Source: Spinacia oleracea (lineage: Eukaryota > Streptophyta > Magnoliopsida > Caryophyllales > Amaranthaceae). Taken from it: a DNA stretch of 64,000 nucleotides. Positions 32,601-44,346 of this stretch are shown here, one piece after another. A program made the position numbers and the translations under genes. A model generated the notes under the pieces. It did no database searches. It saw only the letters and a list, made by a program, of their open reading frames with translations, and was not told where the DNA came from. How positions within the stretch are numbered: the first letter of the stretch is position 1; each line of letters opens with the position of its first letter. Location: positions 6,634,001 to 6,698,000 of the forward strand of contig NC_079490.1 of NCBI RefSeq assembly GCF_020520425.1, read 5' to 3'.

Positions 32601-35600
32601 AACTAAATTAATGCATTTAATCCTAATTCCCTTTATTTAGGATTCTAAATGTAGATTGCTATTTATTTATTGTTTTCTTAACAATATGTTAATAGCAGGT
32701 CCAAATATGGATGATATTAAAAGGTCGAAGCAGCAATTATCAAAGGAGTTTGACATGAAGGACTTAGGTCCAGCAAAGAAAATTCTTGGAATGCAAATTA
32801 CAAGAGATAAGCATAGGGGGACTTTGCAATTATCTCAATCAGAGTACATCAAACGTATTTTACAGAGTGTTGACCCTAAAGTTTTGATGATGACAAAGCA
32901 AACTCCTGACTATTGGTTAAGTTATGTTGCATAATAAGTTCCGAGATCCTTAAAGGGATAATGCTAAGTTAAGGAGATCTTGAGTTGGATAAACTAAGCA
33001 ACGTGGAATATAAGCAAGTAATTGATCCATGTCAGACACTACATTGAAGAAATAATCATTAAGCAAGTTTACAAAGGCGAGTTCCTAAGGCGAGATCCTA
33101 ATATATTATGTGGATCCTCGATGTTCCAGAGAAGGAACAAATTGGGAAGACTTCGAGTGAAACTTCTAAAAATGCAACATGAAGACTACAACATATGAGT
33201 TTATGTTTTAGGATTTATGTAAGTATTTAATAATGTTTATACGTAATTTGGAATGAAAGGGACATAAGTATTTTGGTACGTTTTAAATGAAATATATTAA
33301 CTGTAATTATAAAAGAGTTTTAAATTAGAAAATCTTTTTAATAAATAAAATGAATTTAATTAATAAATGTAAACATAGGATTCTGTTTTCATTCTCCTTG
33401 TTTCTCAAGTAAAAGATTTTCCATGATCCTAAAAACTCTCCCACGTATTTCTGTTTAAACGTGCAATTAGTGTTTTGATTTGGTCTCCCCTGTTTCTCTC
33501 CAACTATGCCCATGTTACTGAGCAGTAACAGTTAGTGGGTAGTTGAGGAGAACATGGGTACCCAACCTTAGGTAAAACTCTTCTATAAAAGGAGAAGAGT
33601 TTTTGCTTTTCAAAACACACAACTGATCTTTGCAAAATATATCTTAAGAGCTTAAACGTTTTAAAAGAGAATCAGTTTTCAAAAGAGTGTCCCTTGAGTT
33701 CCTTATTGCTATAAGCTTTATTACGTACTAGAGTTATCTATCAAATTGTATTTTGGGTTTAAGGGTTGAGTGATCCTTGAGTGACTTAGAGTTAAGTCAA
33801 AGAGAAAAAAGAGCGACTTAGAGTTAAGTCAAAGAGAAAAGGAGCGACTTAGAGTTAAGTCAGAGTGAGAAAGAGTAGCACAGTAATCGAAGGGGATTGC
33901 TGTGGGGAACTCGTGTTCGAGAGGAACTCGAGTTAAAGAGTGTATTTGTAATAGAGTTATTGCATTAATACAAAAGAGTTGTGAGGTTCTTCTTGAGTAG
34001 GATCAAGAAGGTTCCTCAGTTTTATATCTTTCTTCGCTTATTGTTCCCAGTCTATTTATTGTTTAAATTCCTCAAGAAACTTACCCAAGTTCCCAAGAAA
34101 CAATTCACCCCCCCTCTTGTCAAGTGTTCCTACTGAACTATCACAGAGATTCAATATGATTGACTCTAAGCCAGTTAGTACACTCTTGGCAAGTCACTTT
34201 CGTTTATCCAAGGATCAGTGCCCTCACAGGGAGGAAGATAAAGATATTATGGCTAAGGTTCCTTATGCCACAACCATTGGGAGTTTGATATATGCAATGG
34301 TTTGTACAAGACCAAATATTGGACATGCAGTGGGAGTTGTTAGCAGGTTTATGTCAAATCCAGGAAAAGTTCATTGGGAAGCAGTGAAAAGAATTTTGAG
34401 GTATCTACGAGGTACCAAAGAAAAGTGTTTGTACTTTGGTAAAGGTGAATTAAAAGTACAAGGTTATATAGATGCAGACTTTGGTGGTGAAGTGGATCAC
34501 AGGAAAAGCACCACCGGTTATATATTCATGGTTGAAAATACAACGCTCAGTTGGATGTCGCAATTACAAAAAATTGTTGCTCTATCCACTACAGAGAATA
34601 TGAATATGTAGCAGTAACTGAACCTAGTAAAGAGATGATATGGCTTCAAGGTTTGTTAATTGAGTTAGGATTCAAGCAGGAGAATAATGTTCTATACAGT
34701 GATAGTCAAAGTGCGATACACTTGGCAAAGAATTCAGCATTACATCCTAGAACAAAGCATATTGGACTTCGATATCATTTTATACGATCTCTACTAGAGA
34801 TGAAGTGTTAAAATTGGAGAAAATTCAAGGAACGAAGAATCTTACAGATATGTTAACAAAGACGGTGACTATTGACAAACTAAAGTTGTGTTCCACTTTA
34901 GTTGGTTTGCATGGGTAGCATATGAGAAAGCTTTATTACATAGAATAAGGTGTGAAGACAAATTAAAATTAGTCTTCAAGTGGGAGATTGTTAAGAAAAC
35001 AATAAGGAAATAGCAATCTACATTTAGAATCCTAAATAAAAGGGAATTAGGATTACAGACATTAATTTAGTTTACTAAATTAAAAGAACGGTTATTATCA
35101 TTTGCTAAAAACCAGGTGGGTAATATTGTTTTAGAAACTCTAAATTAAGTTTTTGTTTTTCATTTCATATCATCCCAAAACAAAAAGAAAACACAAAGCA
35201 GAGAGAGAGAAAAGCTTTAAGAGAATTTTTACAGAAAAATTATTGGGTGTAATTTGGGTGCGTATGGGTTGTGAGTTACAATCACTGTTGTAAACACTTA
35301 TGTATTATTTATCTTTTCAGTAAAAGTTTTGCAACATATTTAGAGATAATAACACTTCTTGGATAATCAATTTATTTGTGTGTGTTATTTTGAATATTAT
35401 TGTTATTCCTACTAATCTGATTCATAAGGAAAGTTGCATAATTTCCTAACAACACTGGGCTCTTGAGTAGTTCTCCATGGTGAGCCACTTAAGGGTGACT
35501 CTTGGCCGAGAGCTACTTCATTTCTTTGGAGACCTAGCTCTATTTAGCATAGCATGACATTTGTCCATGACTCTTTATTTTTTTATGGGACCACAATTAG

Positions 35601-38600
35601 GTGTATGTCTATGGAGAGACACTTAGCAAAGTTAGGTGTTTTTTGGAGGGGCTTTTGAGGATGTCTTACAGAGATATAGTGGTCGAGAGAGAGTGAAGAG
35701 CTAGTTGGAGAGCCACGACCAATGCACATCCTCTAACAGAAAAACACCCATCTTTTATATTTTATAGTAAATTACTTGAGACTTTGAGAATTGAGCGTGT
35801 ACACCACATAAACAAAAACAGAAATCGGTAATGCTTCCACCCCCCCCCCCCCCCCACCCTCCAATATCCGACCATTCCTAGAAGAGGTATTACTGTATTA
35901 GTGTTCTTCCATTTCCAGAAGCGACCAAACTTCAAAACTACCTTGTTAAACTTAAGACATTGTATTCTTGTCTCCAGCTACAAGCGTTTATTTACTTCCA
36001 ACAACCTCTCAAGTTCATTATGTTTAGGAGGCTCGTTAAAGCCTCTAACATTTCAGATGTTGGTATATAAGTGGAGAAGAAATATCACTTGCTCTATCCA
36101 GGCCTATATCTACACCTCATCAATGGCACAAGCATCAGTAGATCTTCTGGTGCGAACTCGTACGGAGTATCTATTACTAAATGTATTCCATAGGGGAGCT
36201 AATGCTTAGCAGAATATGCACAAACATATGTTTATCATTGGCTACAAACAATTTAAAAGATATATAAATTAAACTACTTAAGGTGAAGGCCATACTGATG
36301 ATCAACACGGCATGTCAATGTTGATGCAATTAGTGATCTCAGATCTCCATCTGTCAATTTATCTCTGGAATACCCAAACAAGCGAACATTCTGCAACAAT
36401 TAAAGGATAACTGAGAGATGTAAACCTTTCATTTGGTAAGAACATAAGAAAGAGCACACAAGGGGTTCATAACTCTGTCATGATTAAAAGGATATTAGCA
36501 CCTGGTCAGCATAATTATATGTTCCAGCAATAATGAGTCAAGGACATCCCTCCAATTCCCCCCTCTCCCCTCCCCCCCCCCCCCCCCCCCCTTCATATTT
36601 TCACTCCCCATTTTTGTATCCTAACTCCACCTCTTGATTCCTAAGGCCTCCTTCCCATGCTACATCTCACTATCTGTTTCAATATTCCTAAGCTGGTGAT
36701 CATGGGTACTCTGAGTCTCTGACTTCTTAAATGTGCACAATCACCCCTATTTGCCGATTTATTAAGATAATAATCAACCAATGAGGTCAATCACTTTTAC
36801 TTCACAAGTTTATTTTAGGTGAGGAGCTGACAACAGATTTGACACGATAATGTAATCTGATCTAGAGATAATATAAGAAGTTATGAACCACAGAAAAGTA
36901 AGCTAAAATGAAAATAGAAGAGGCCCCACCTCAGGGAGAAAGCCACTGTAATATAGAGCAAATAATGCTGGAAAGATTTTCGTTCTGGAGAGGTCACCTG
37001 TGGCTCCTATAACTGCAATACTAAGGGGCTGCACCTCATCCTCCTTACGAGCAAAACCAAAGGCTTGTGTTTGCATCACATTAAATGATCCATCTGATGG
37101 AGCCACTTTTGGAGTCGGGTTGAAACTAGAACTTCCCTCAGGCGTTGAAACATTACTTGTTTTGTCAAGTGAATCTGCGAAATATGATATTTACCATGTG
37201 TTACTTTATCGAAACGTCAAACAAAAATGAAAAGACAATACATTCCCTGAAATCTTCAAAAGCATCATAGAGAAGGGGAAACTCGAATTTTGAAACTGAA
37301 GCTCTAAAATTTTCAAAGGAACTTTACTGTTTTTAACTCTTTTCTTAACCTAGGAACTTCTCTATGTGAATCTGATAAGCTATCCAAGCCAAGTGAAATG
37401 AGTTAACTCTCAGCAGGCCTTATTGCACCTGATTCATCTCGAACCTGATCCTCACATGCAGTATTTATCATCAATGAATCACCCATACGATTACTGTCAA
37501 GAACTTTTGATGTTTTAAACTTGTTTTCTTGTCCATATTTTCTGTTGCACAATCTAATGTTAAGATTTTTTAAAATCCAAAGCTTCACGCCACGGAACTT
37601 GTGACAAAAATTCCCAGCACGCCCGTAAAAAACAAGATTAGCTGTTGGAGAGGGCAGGAGATCTGCAGCCACCTGCAAATTATACCAAACAGAACATATG
37701 AATCTCTGATCACAATAGAATATTGTTAACTTGAGCCATAACATTTTGTTACCAGGTCAAAAGAAAATTTACATACGAAGTATACAATCATATGCAGGTA
37801 TATTGAGACTTGTTATTAGTAAAATAGATGCTCTTCTACTGTTGGGGGAGGGGAATTAACATTGACATTTGACAGGAACAATAGCAGACTGTGAAAATGA
37901 GCAAAAGGTTCGTCACAATCAGTTAATTGACATTGATCACTTTACTTTCTACAAGTGCCAAAGTTACCTTTGAAAAATACACAAGGATACAGTTGAAATG
38001 ACAAGGAACTGAGGAAGTAAACACTCAACAACACATCTTTTACTTTTACTTTTCCTTCTTTTTTTACACCTAACGAAACATCTTTATGTCACTACCGGGA
38101 GCCATTTGAAATACATAAGTTGGTGAGTCCAACATAATGTTAAAGGTTATCAAATTATAGAACTATCTTCATAATCCAGACCATAAACAGTGATTAAGCC
38201 CTCTAGAAACTGTCCATACTCTAGAATAGTGTTAGAGAAGCCTGCCTCACTTTACAATTGACTCGAAAAAGACACATTACAACTATTCAATCGGCAATTT
38301 CAAGTTCCAAACTTCCAACCTGCATCAATTTCCTTTTAACTCGGTCCTCAAAGTTGATGGGTTTTACAATTCACAAAATTGGTAGTGCATCCAACATCAA
38401 ACTTAAATCCTTAGTTCAAGAACTTCCAACCACATGTTCGAGACTATTAGAGAAGCCTTTCTCCCTTTACAATTGACTCCCAAAAAGACACATACAACTA
38501 TTCAACAGGCAATTTCAAGTTCCAACCTGCATCAGTATCCTTTCAACTCGGTCCTCAAAGTTGACGGGCTTTTAAAATTCACAAAATTGGTAGTGCATCC

Positions 38601-39233
38601 AACATCAAACTTTATCCTTAGTTCAAGAACTTCCAACCACATGTTGGAGACCATTCGTTTTAAGAGACCATTTGTTTTAAGACATACATTCTGGCCAACC
38701 AAAATGGAAATACTTGTGCAAAGACAAAATTACACATTGAAAACAAACACAAGAAGCTATGCCCCATCAAAATCAAACCAAGATTCATGGGAAATTAGTT
38801 GTAGAACAGACTTTGTCAACTATATACCCTAGTACACCTGGACCACAAACAATGATTTTGCTTCCATTTTATACCCAAATAATCAATATTTACCAAATGA
38901 TTTGAATACAAAATACTTCATTCTTGCTCCCCAAATCCCCAATATTGCAATTCTAGTCCAAAAACTTAAATCAATCAAATTGATGAACATGATACTAATC
39001 AAACCATTGTTAATTTGTAATAGACATAATTAGAAAATCACCCAGCAAAAACCCAAATCAGAAAAGATAAACAAAAATAATTGGTGCCAAAATCCAACCA
39101 AAAAATCACGATAAATGAATTAAATTTGCAACCCCATGATTAAAAGACTAACCAGAGAGCTTCGAGAAGTGATTAAGGGTTGTGTGGACCATTCGTGGAA
39201 GTGAATTGAGGAAGAAAGCGTTGAAAGCGACAT
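23678..39233 (-). CDS. G6PD4: Plastid-type glucose-6-phosphate 1-dehydrogenase, G6PD4-like, 12 exons
   Basis: Oxidises glucose-6-phosphate with NADP+, the first step of the oxidative pentose phosphate pathway. Exons: 39233-39153, 37672-37429, 37174-36930, 36390-36296, 27715-27601, 27470-27265, 27169-27061, 26971-26931, 26840-26720, 26633-26431, 25071-24871, 23915-23678. All phases join, giving 632 residues. The N-terminal ~100 residues are Ser-rich like a transit peptide. Seen: GATGDLS (165-171, nucleotide-binding loop), EKPFG (301-305) and RMDHLLGRN (329-337). The last replaces the usual RIDHYLGKE: Asp-His are kept but the Lys is Arg. As I recall, Arabidopsis G6PD4 shares such changes, shows little activity alone and helps carry G6PD1 to peroxisomes; that role here is inference. 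Intron 8 uses a GC donor. Intron 4 is 8.6 kb, swollen by retroelements. No stops, so probably functional. Confidence 0.92.
24025..24240 (-). mobile_element. TS-like SINE in G6PD intron 11
   Basis: On the minus strand it contains GGAAACAATCTCTCTTC, GGGGTAAGGTTGCGCACGTC and CCCCGCTTTTTGCGGGAGCC, the conserved body of the tobacco TS-type SINEs, ending in an ATAATGATAATG tail. The 5' border is approximate. Confidence 0.65.
29115..32683 (-). mobile_element. Copia LTR retrotransposon, 5' portion (minus strand), decayed
   Basis: Reading leftwards from the LTR (about 32222-32683): a primer-binding-like TGGTATCAAAGTC; a gag ORF (about 32157-31800) starting [18 protein letters not shown]; a zinc knuckle [14 protein letters not shown]; protease DSGAS; GAG-pre-integrase WHQRLGHV; the integrase start FIDDHSRKV; and reverse transcriptase with [15 protein letters not shown] and [11 protein letters not shown]. 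Frameshifts and stops break gag-pol, so it is inactive. The element is cut off just after [11 protein letters not shown] at about 29127; RNase H and the 3' LTR are absent on this strand. This is the Copia (TNT1-like) domain order. It lies in G6PD intron 4. Confidence 0.85.
32222..32683 (-). repeat. Copia LTR, minus orientation
   Basis: About 462 bp. It is the inverted copy of 34989-35451, about 90% identical by eye. The end TGTTAAGAAAACAAT (minus strand) is intact. The inner end reads TTTCCTAACC instead of TTTCCTAACA. Confidence 0.88.
32868..34143 (+). mobile_element. Solo LTR inserted in the Copia reverse transcriptase
   Basis: 1276 bp, starting TGTTGACCCTAAAG and ending AACTATCA (TG..CA). 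The 5-bp target duplication CAGAG is exact (32863-32867 and 34144-34148). The host reading frame (YIKRILQ before, RFNM after) is continuous if the LTR and one duplication are ignored. Inside are three ~31-bp tandem units (GACTTAGAGTTAAGTCA) at about 33780-33870. No internal retroelement genes, hence a solo LTR. Confidence 0.88.
34989..35451 (+). repeat. Copia LTR, plus orientation
   Basis: 463 bp, TGTTAAGAAAACAAT..TTTCCTAACA, preceded by a polypurine tract. The inverted partner is 32222-32683. Confidence 0.9.
35452..36295. other. Rest of G6PD intron 4
   Basis: Non-coding. A poly-C tract of about 18 bases lies at 35840-35857. I see no further element ends. Confidence 0.5.
36566..36591. repeat. 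Poly-C tract in G6PD intron 3
   Basis: A nearly pure C run of more than 20 bases within a longer pyrimidine-rich stretch (36555-36600). Confidence 0.8.
38231..38656. repeat. Tandem duplication (~215 bp x2) in G6PD intron 1
   Basis: 38231-38449 and 38450-38656 are collinear copies. Shared words include GTTAGAGAAGCC/TTAGAGAAGCC, CAACTATTCAA.CGGCAATTT, CTCGGTCCTCAAAGTTGA, AAATTGGTAGTGCATCCAAC and ACTTCCAACCACATGTT. Small indels only. Confidence 0.88.
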
Positions 39234-39239
39234 CTGAGT

Positions 39240-40420
39240 GTTGTGTTTTAAGATTTTATTGCATTTCAATTTCTGGAATTTTAGGAATTTTGATGATTAA
39301 GATTTGAAGGGATTGAGAAACAGGTTAGGAGAAATTGTAGCGAACAGTTAACTTTGTTGCCCAGTTCATCAAAAGTTTAATCACAAGCTTCCTCTAAAGT
39401 CTAAACCGACGTGTGCTCTAACTGTGTTACTACTTACTAGTGTACACTGTGCAGCCTTACAAGTGTAACGTTTTCCTGTGAGGACCTTTCACCGGAGGTC
39501 CAGAGCCCGTCGGGTTCGGCCCGGATTTTATTTATCTATTGAGTTATTAATTTATTATTGATCGTAAAACTTATATTATTCACATTGTGCACATAAAATG
39601 TTTGGACATACCGAGTAAGCACGACGAATTGAAGTTCGTTCTTTTGCTTATAATATTAATTTTGCCCAAGACTAAGAGTGCATGGACGCATAAGCAATAC
39701 TAACTACGTAAGAAGTATCGAGTATTGCACGAAGTATTTTTTTTGTTGGTTAAGGTCTTACAGAGTATAAAGAATGAAATCCAAAATGCCAACTCCCTTT
39801 ATCAAACATGAGGATGTGTTGAAGTTTCTTTATTTTTGCTTATGTGAACGTATACGTAGTGTTTTTTGAAACAAGTGGGATTAACATACCTATCAACCAA
39901 ACAAAAAACTAAATTCTTGTCCATTTTTGTGGTGAAAGAGCCACAAAAGGCAAATCGACAAATTATATAGACGAAATTCGTTCTTAAGTCTTTAGTGTTA
40001 GATAATAGTCTTCATTTAGTTATTGTGGGAGTTTTCTCCCACATGGAAGAAATATGATCCTTTTCATATCTTTAAATATACCCATGTGCTTGATGTATTG
40101 AATATGTTGTGGCTTGAGTCATTGGGCCAAGTGGGCATTGGGCTTGTTGTGATCAGAGGCGGTTATTCTATAACTTCCATATTATTTTCCTATTTAATTT
40201 AAGGCAGAAGGTTAATGTTAATTACGTTTTTCTCATATTTCTGATAAACACATGTTCATGAGAATGGATGATCTTGTTGTAATCCGTTCGTTTGATTAGG
40301 GAATCTTGGGGGTAGATTAGCTTTGAATCCCATCAGCAATATAGTGGGGGCTAATATTATCCTAAGGACAGAGATTAACTCATCCTAATTTAGTTTTTGT
40401 ATTTTCGTTTTCATAATTCA
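39240..40420. other. Upstream region of G6PD and spacer
   Basis: Leader/promoter of the minus-strand G6PD gene (39234 to about 39400), then anonymous AT-rich spacer. No other gene seen. Confidence 0.45.
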
Positions 40421-40425
40421 AAGCT

Positions 40426-40638
40426 CGTTCGGTATCGTTTTTTGTTTCCAGTTTTCTGTTTTTTACAAAACTAAAAACCAAAATATGAAAACCACAAAAA
40501 GTAGTTTCCAGTTTTCAAAATTAACATGATTACAATAGGTATGACTACTTTTTAGTTGATAATTCAATATAAATCATATGACTTACAAAACCAAAAAACC
40601 AAAAACTGGAAACTGACAGTGATACCGAACGGGCCCTA
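40426..40638. mobile_element. MITE, TTCGGTATC family
   Basis: The left arm CTCGTTCGGTATCG..TTTCCAGTTTTCTG and the right arm AACTGGAAACTGACAGTGAT..ACCGAACGGGCC are inverted complements (about 40 bp). Same terminal family as 9374-9882. Confidence 0.7.
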
Positions 40639-40932
40639 AATTATTGCTAAGTTGTTTTTTTATCGAATGAGGTAATGAGGTCGAATCGATAAGAGAAGTA
40701 GCGCTTATTTTTTGCCCCATTCAACTTTATTTGTTGTATAAGTTGGTAATTAAGTTTCATGTAGTGACCTCAAAGTCAGAAGTTTAACTTTTACCAATTT
40801 TAGTCCATTATTTGTAACAACTCTAAAAAATTTAGGTTATATGATAGGGTTGAGTTGAATTATGTAAGGTTAAGTGTCCCGATTTAATAAAATGTTTGAT
40901 CATTCTTCTAACCCCATAATATAAATATCCTA

Positions 40933-41277
40933 CTCTCTCCATTCCTAAATGTTCTTATCGTTTTTATTTCGGGCGTTCCTATATGTTTTTCCCATTTCTA
41001 TTTTTGGACATGACTTTTTACCATAAATTTCCCCACCATCCCTTATTTAATTCATTCACATTTCCCTATTCACCCACCCAACCCCACTTTTATGATTTTT
41101 TATTACATTATTAAAAATATCTTCTCTCTCCTTCATTTCTTTATTACTTTCCTTTACTACTTTATTACTTTTTCTTACATTCAATCATTTACTCTTACAC
41201 TCAATCATTATAAGATTTCATTTTCTTAATTCTCACACCATTTCTCAAATGGGAAGAACATAAAGGAACAGAGGAAG
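40933..41277. mobile_element. Stowaway-like MITE
   Basis: The left arm CTCTCTCCATTCCTAAATGT and the right arm GAACATAAAGGAACAGAGGA are inverted complements flanked by TA. About 345 bp, CA-rich interior, no genes. Confidence 0.7.
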
Positions 41278-41767
41278 TACTCAGTAATATATTTAATAGA
41301 AATTATAAGATATTGGTATTCCCTAAAAGAAAGGATGACTCTTGTTGATTAGAAAGTTCTTCATTCAACAAAATAAAACTGGTCTCCCCATACAACAATA
41401 TGACCCTTCTTAATGTATCGTTTTCATCTTTGCATTTGGATTATGTAATTTTTTTTTTGGTAATGTGGATTATGTAATTGATGTTTACACTTTTGACAAT
41501 TTGGATAACAATATACGGAGTACTTCAAATGTTTAGATAAGTAAAAGTTTTATATTCCATTATTTTATGCGGAGAATAGAGATAACGTTCACATTTACTT
41601 TGAGCATTTCAAAGTTAATTAACACAAGCTTGGTCAATGCGGCTAAAAAAGATTGGATTATGGCATAAAGAGTTTTTTTTACCCCAATGGGCAAAAGCCC
41701 AAATTATTAATTTTCAAATTATTCAATCTTACACTTTAAAAGCTCAAAATACCTACAAATTGTTTGT

Positions 41768-41905
41768 CGGTTCAGTGGTGATTGAGGCTGAACTAGGTAG
41801 GAAAGACTCGTATTCGATCCCCCGCAACAACGATTGGGGGGATTAGAACCTATCCACCCCAAATTTGGATTAGTCCTAAGGTGAACTTGATCTTTCACTG
41901 AATTG
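41768..41905 (+). mobile_element. SINE copy
   Basis: Same family as the SINE at 44347-44513: GGTTCAGTGGTGATTGAGGC, then a B box-like TATTCGATCCCC, ATTGGGGGGATTAGAACCTA and the 3' part TTAGTCCTAAGGTGAAC. The flanking duplication is weak (AATTGTT on both sides). Confidence 0.65.
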
Positions 41906-41909
41906 TTGT

Positions 41910-43232
41910 TTCATTTGTTTTCTTGTGGAGTGTGAATTCAATCAATTCATAATATAAAAGTCTATAATGCAAACCATTCACCAAAATATAAGATGACTAC
42001 GTAAATGATAAATATATATACGACCTAGATTGGTTTATAATTATTGTCAAATTGATAAAGAAAAAGACTCAAATAATCGGTAAAGCCATACTTTATGGAA
42101 ATTTACAAGTGAGACCATCTCATTATTGTTACGTTGAAGGTTGGACAATTCCATCAAATTTTCTTGACAAATGACAACATAGACTTGTCACTTAAAATAT
42201 TAAAATTTCTCCTTCATAAAATTAAAAAATTACCCATACATGACATAAACACATAACTATATTAAAAATAATATACTCCGTACCATGTATTTGGATTAGA
42301 TAAAGCAAGAATTATAAGACGTCATACAATATTTTATACTTTTATGGATACAAATTAAATAATATTGCTTTTTATTTTGGACATCAATAATTGTAGTTGA
42401 AGTGGACAATTATTAATTACTCTGTTTCTTATTCATATTCTTGTTATGAATGTCATATTTGTCAATGCACATCATTAATCATCAATATATTTAATTTCGT
42501 GTTACCAAAAATTATAAATATTTGATTTTCTTAAAGTGTCATTGAAACGAATCAAGCAATGCTCACATAACTTTTTAAAAAAATTCTATATATTTAATGA
42601 TAAATATTCTTTCAAATTATATATAGTTGCAGGATTTCAAACATGAAAAACGTTGAAAAAAACTTATGGAGTAGTAAGCTGCGTGAGTCATGAATGATGA
42701 TTCATGTTAGTAAAGGTAATTAAGGTGATGATAGATTGATGATATATAAATAGAAATAACTAATAACAAATTAGCAAACCACTAATTAACTTTTGTGGTG
42801 GCAAGTGTGTAACAAGATTACAATTAGTTGTGGGACATATATTATATATACATTAAATGATGGCTAGTGCATGTAACTTGCCCCCCTATCTTTTGTGCTC
42901 TCCAACAAAACTAAAGGTGTAGGTGATGTGATGGTTTTATAACTATTATTACTATATACTTATATAGTTGTAACTAACATCGAACATTTTTAATGTTTTG
43001 CTTAGATATTTAAAACTTATAAAGTTAGAAATGGTTGCACACTAGTAAAATATAGCAAGTTAACAACTTGCTAAAACTATTTTGGAAATGTGAATAGATT
43101 AACTTAGTAGTTGGCTATTTTAATTCCCGTTTTAAGAGGTTGCAGCCTTGCAGGTTCTCATATTTACACGCATTTTTCAATTTTAAAGTTAGAATTAATA
43201 CATAACATGTGTTTATTTTACGTAGAGAGATT
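41910..43232. other. Gene-free spacer
   Basis: AT-rich, no gene seen on either strand. Confidence 0.45.
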
Positions 43233-43240
43233 GTTTCTAG

Positions 43241-43924
43241 TAGGGGTGTTCATGGGTGGTTAACCGTCCCGAAACTTGATTCGGTTCGGTAACCGAAAAT
43301 TTCGGTTAGGCATTTTCATGAACCGTAACCGTACCGTTTAAACCGGTTACCGTTTAAACGGTTAACCGCGGTTTCGGTACGGTTACCCGGTTAACCATAA
43401 ACCGCTATTAAATTATTTATTTTTATTTTGGATCACATTTATCGTATTATTTTTTTACAAAAAATAACAATCTGAAATAGAAGATCAAGTCAAACAAAAA
43501 TAAGTGTAAACAATGTCTAAAATTACACAAGTTCATCAACTTCAAACAAAATTACGAAGTAACGTACTTATTGTTTCAAGAAAGGACTAATGGGCTAAGA
43601 GCCTAAGAAGTAAGTACACTAATAGGGCTAGTTGTGCACAAACAAACATTTTTTTACTTAAATACTTTACCTATAATTTTGTGATTTTGTCACCTCCAAC
43701 TAAATTAAATTGAATTATTTTTTTGAAAAAATAAATTTCGGTTTATTCGGTTAACCGTTTTGTCAAAAATTGTAACCGTAACCGACCCGTTTAACCGTTA
43801 ATTTTGCCGGTTCGGTTACCGTAACCGTTTATATTATTTTTTCGGTTCGGTTTACCGCCCATTTAGGTCGGTTTTTTCGGTTTTCGGTACGGTACGCGGT
43901 TACGGTTTTTTATGAACACCCCTA
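43241..43924. mobile_element. hAT-type MITE with exact 8-bp target duplication
   Basis: Ends are TAGGGGTGTTCATGGG and AAAAAACCGT..ATGAACACCCCTA. The flanking duplication GTTTCTAG is exact (43233-43240 and 43925-43932). Subterminal zones on both sides are full of TTCGGTTAACCG/ACCGTAACCG repeats. The interior is AT-rich and non-coding; 684 bp in total. Confidence 0.92.
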
Positions 43925-44346
43925 GTTTCTAGAGGTTGTTTTTAGAAAACATCTTGTTTTTGGAAGTTACCATCCTACCCCTTGCCAAAATCAAAGTGTT
44001 GGCCGGTAGTCCTAATTCAGCTACACTTACCAAATTATGATTCTATTCCTTTATTCATCTTGCCTTTGCTTTTATTTGGTACAATGACAAACAACATGAC
44101 CCTTAAAAAGTTAAAACCAAAATCAAATTTTGGGACTTTAGCCCATAGAATCTATATAGCCCCACAATAGGCCTATTGTCTTATTTGTAAATTTGTATAC
44201 TTCAAATACCAAGACGTTTACCGTCGACAACAATTATTGATAATCTGATTATTTCGAATCTCTAACCAATTTGTTAAGAGCAAAAATGAGTAATTCCTCT
44301 AACATGAATAACCTGATTATATAGACCCCATTGTCATATTACGAGA

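Larger units (their letters stand above)
32684..35451 (+). mobile_element. Copia LTR retrotransposon, 3' portion (plus strand), decayed
   Basis: It begins directly at the outer edge of the minus-strand LTR with reverse-transcriptase sequence ([12 protein letters not shown], then [17 protein letters not shown]). After a solo-LTR insertion it continues with [34 protein letters not shown] and an RNase H domain ([48 protein letters not shown]), with a frameshift near 34600. The polypurine-like GTGGGAGAT precedes the LTR at 34989-35451. It carries the part missing from the minus-strand portion to the left. Confidence 0.85.
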
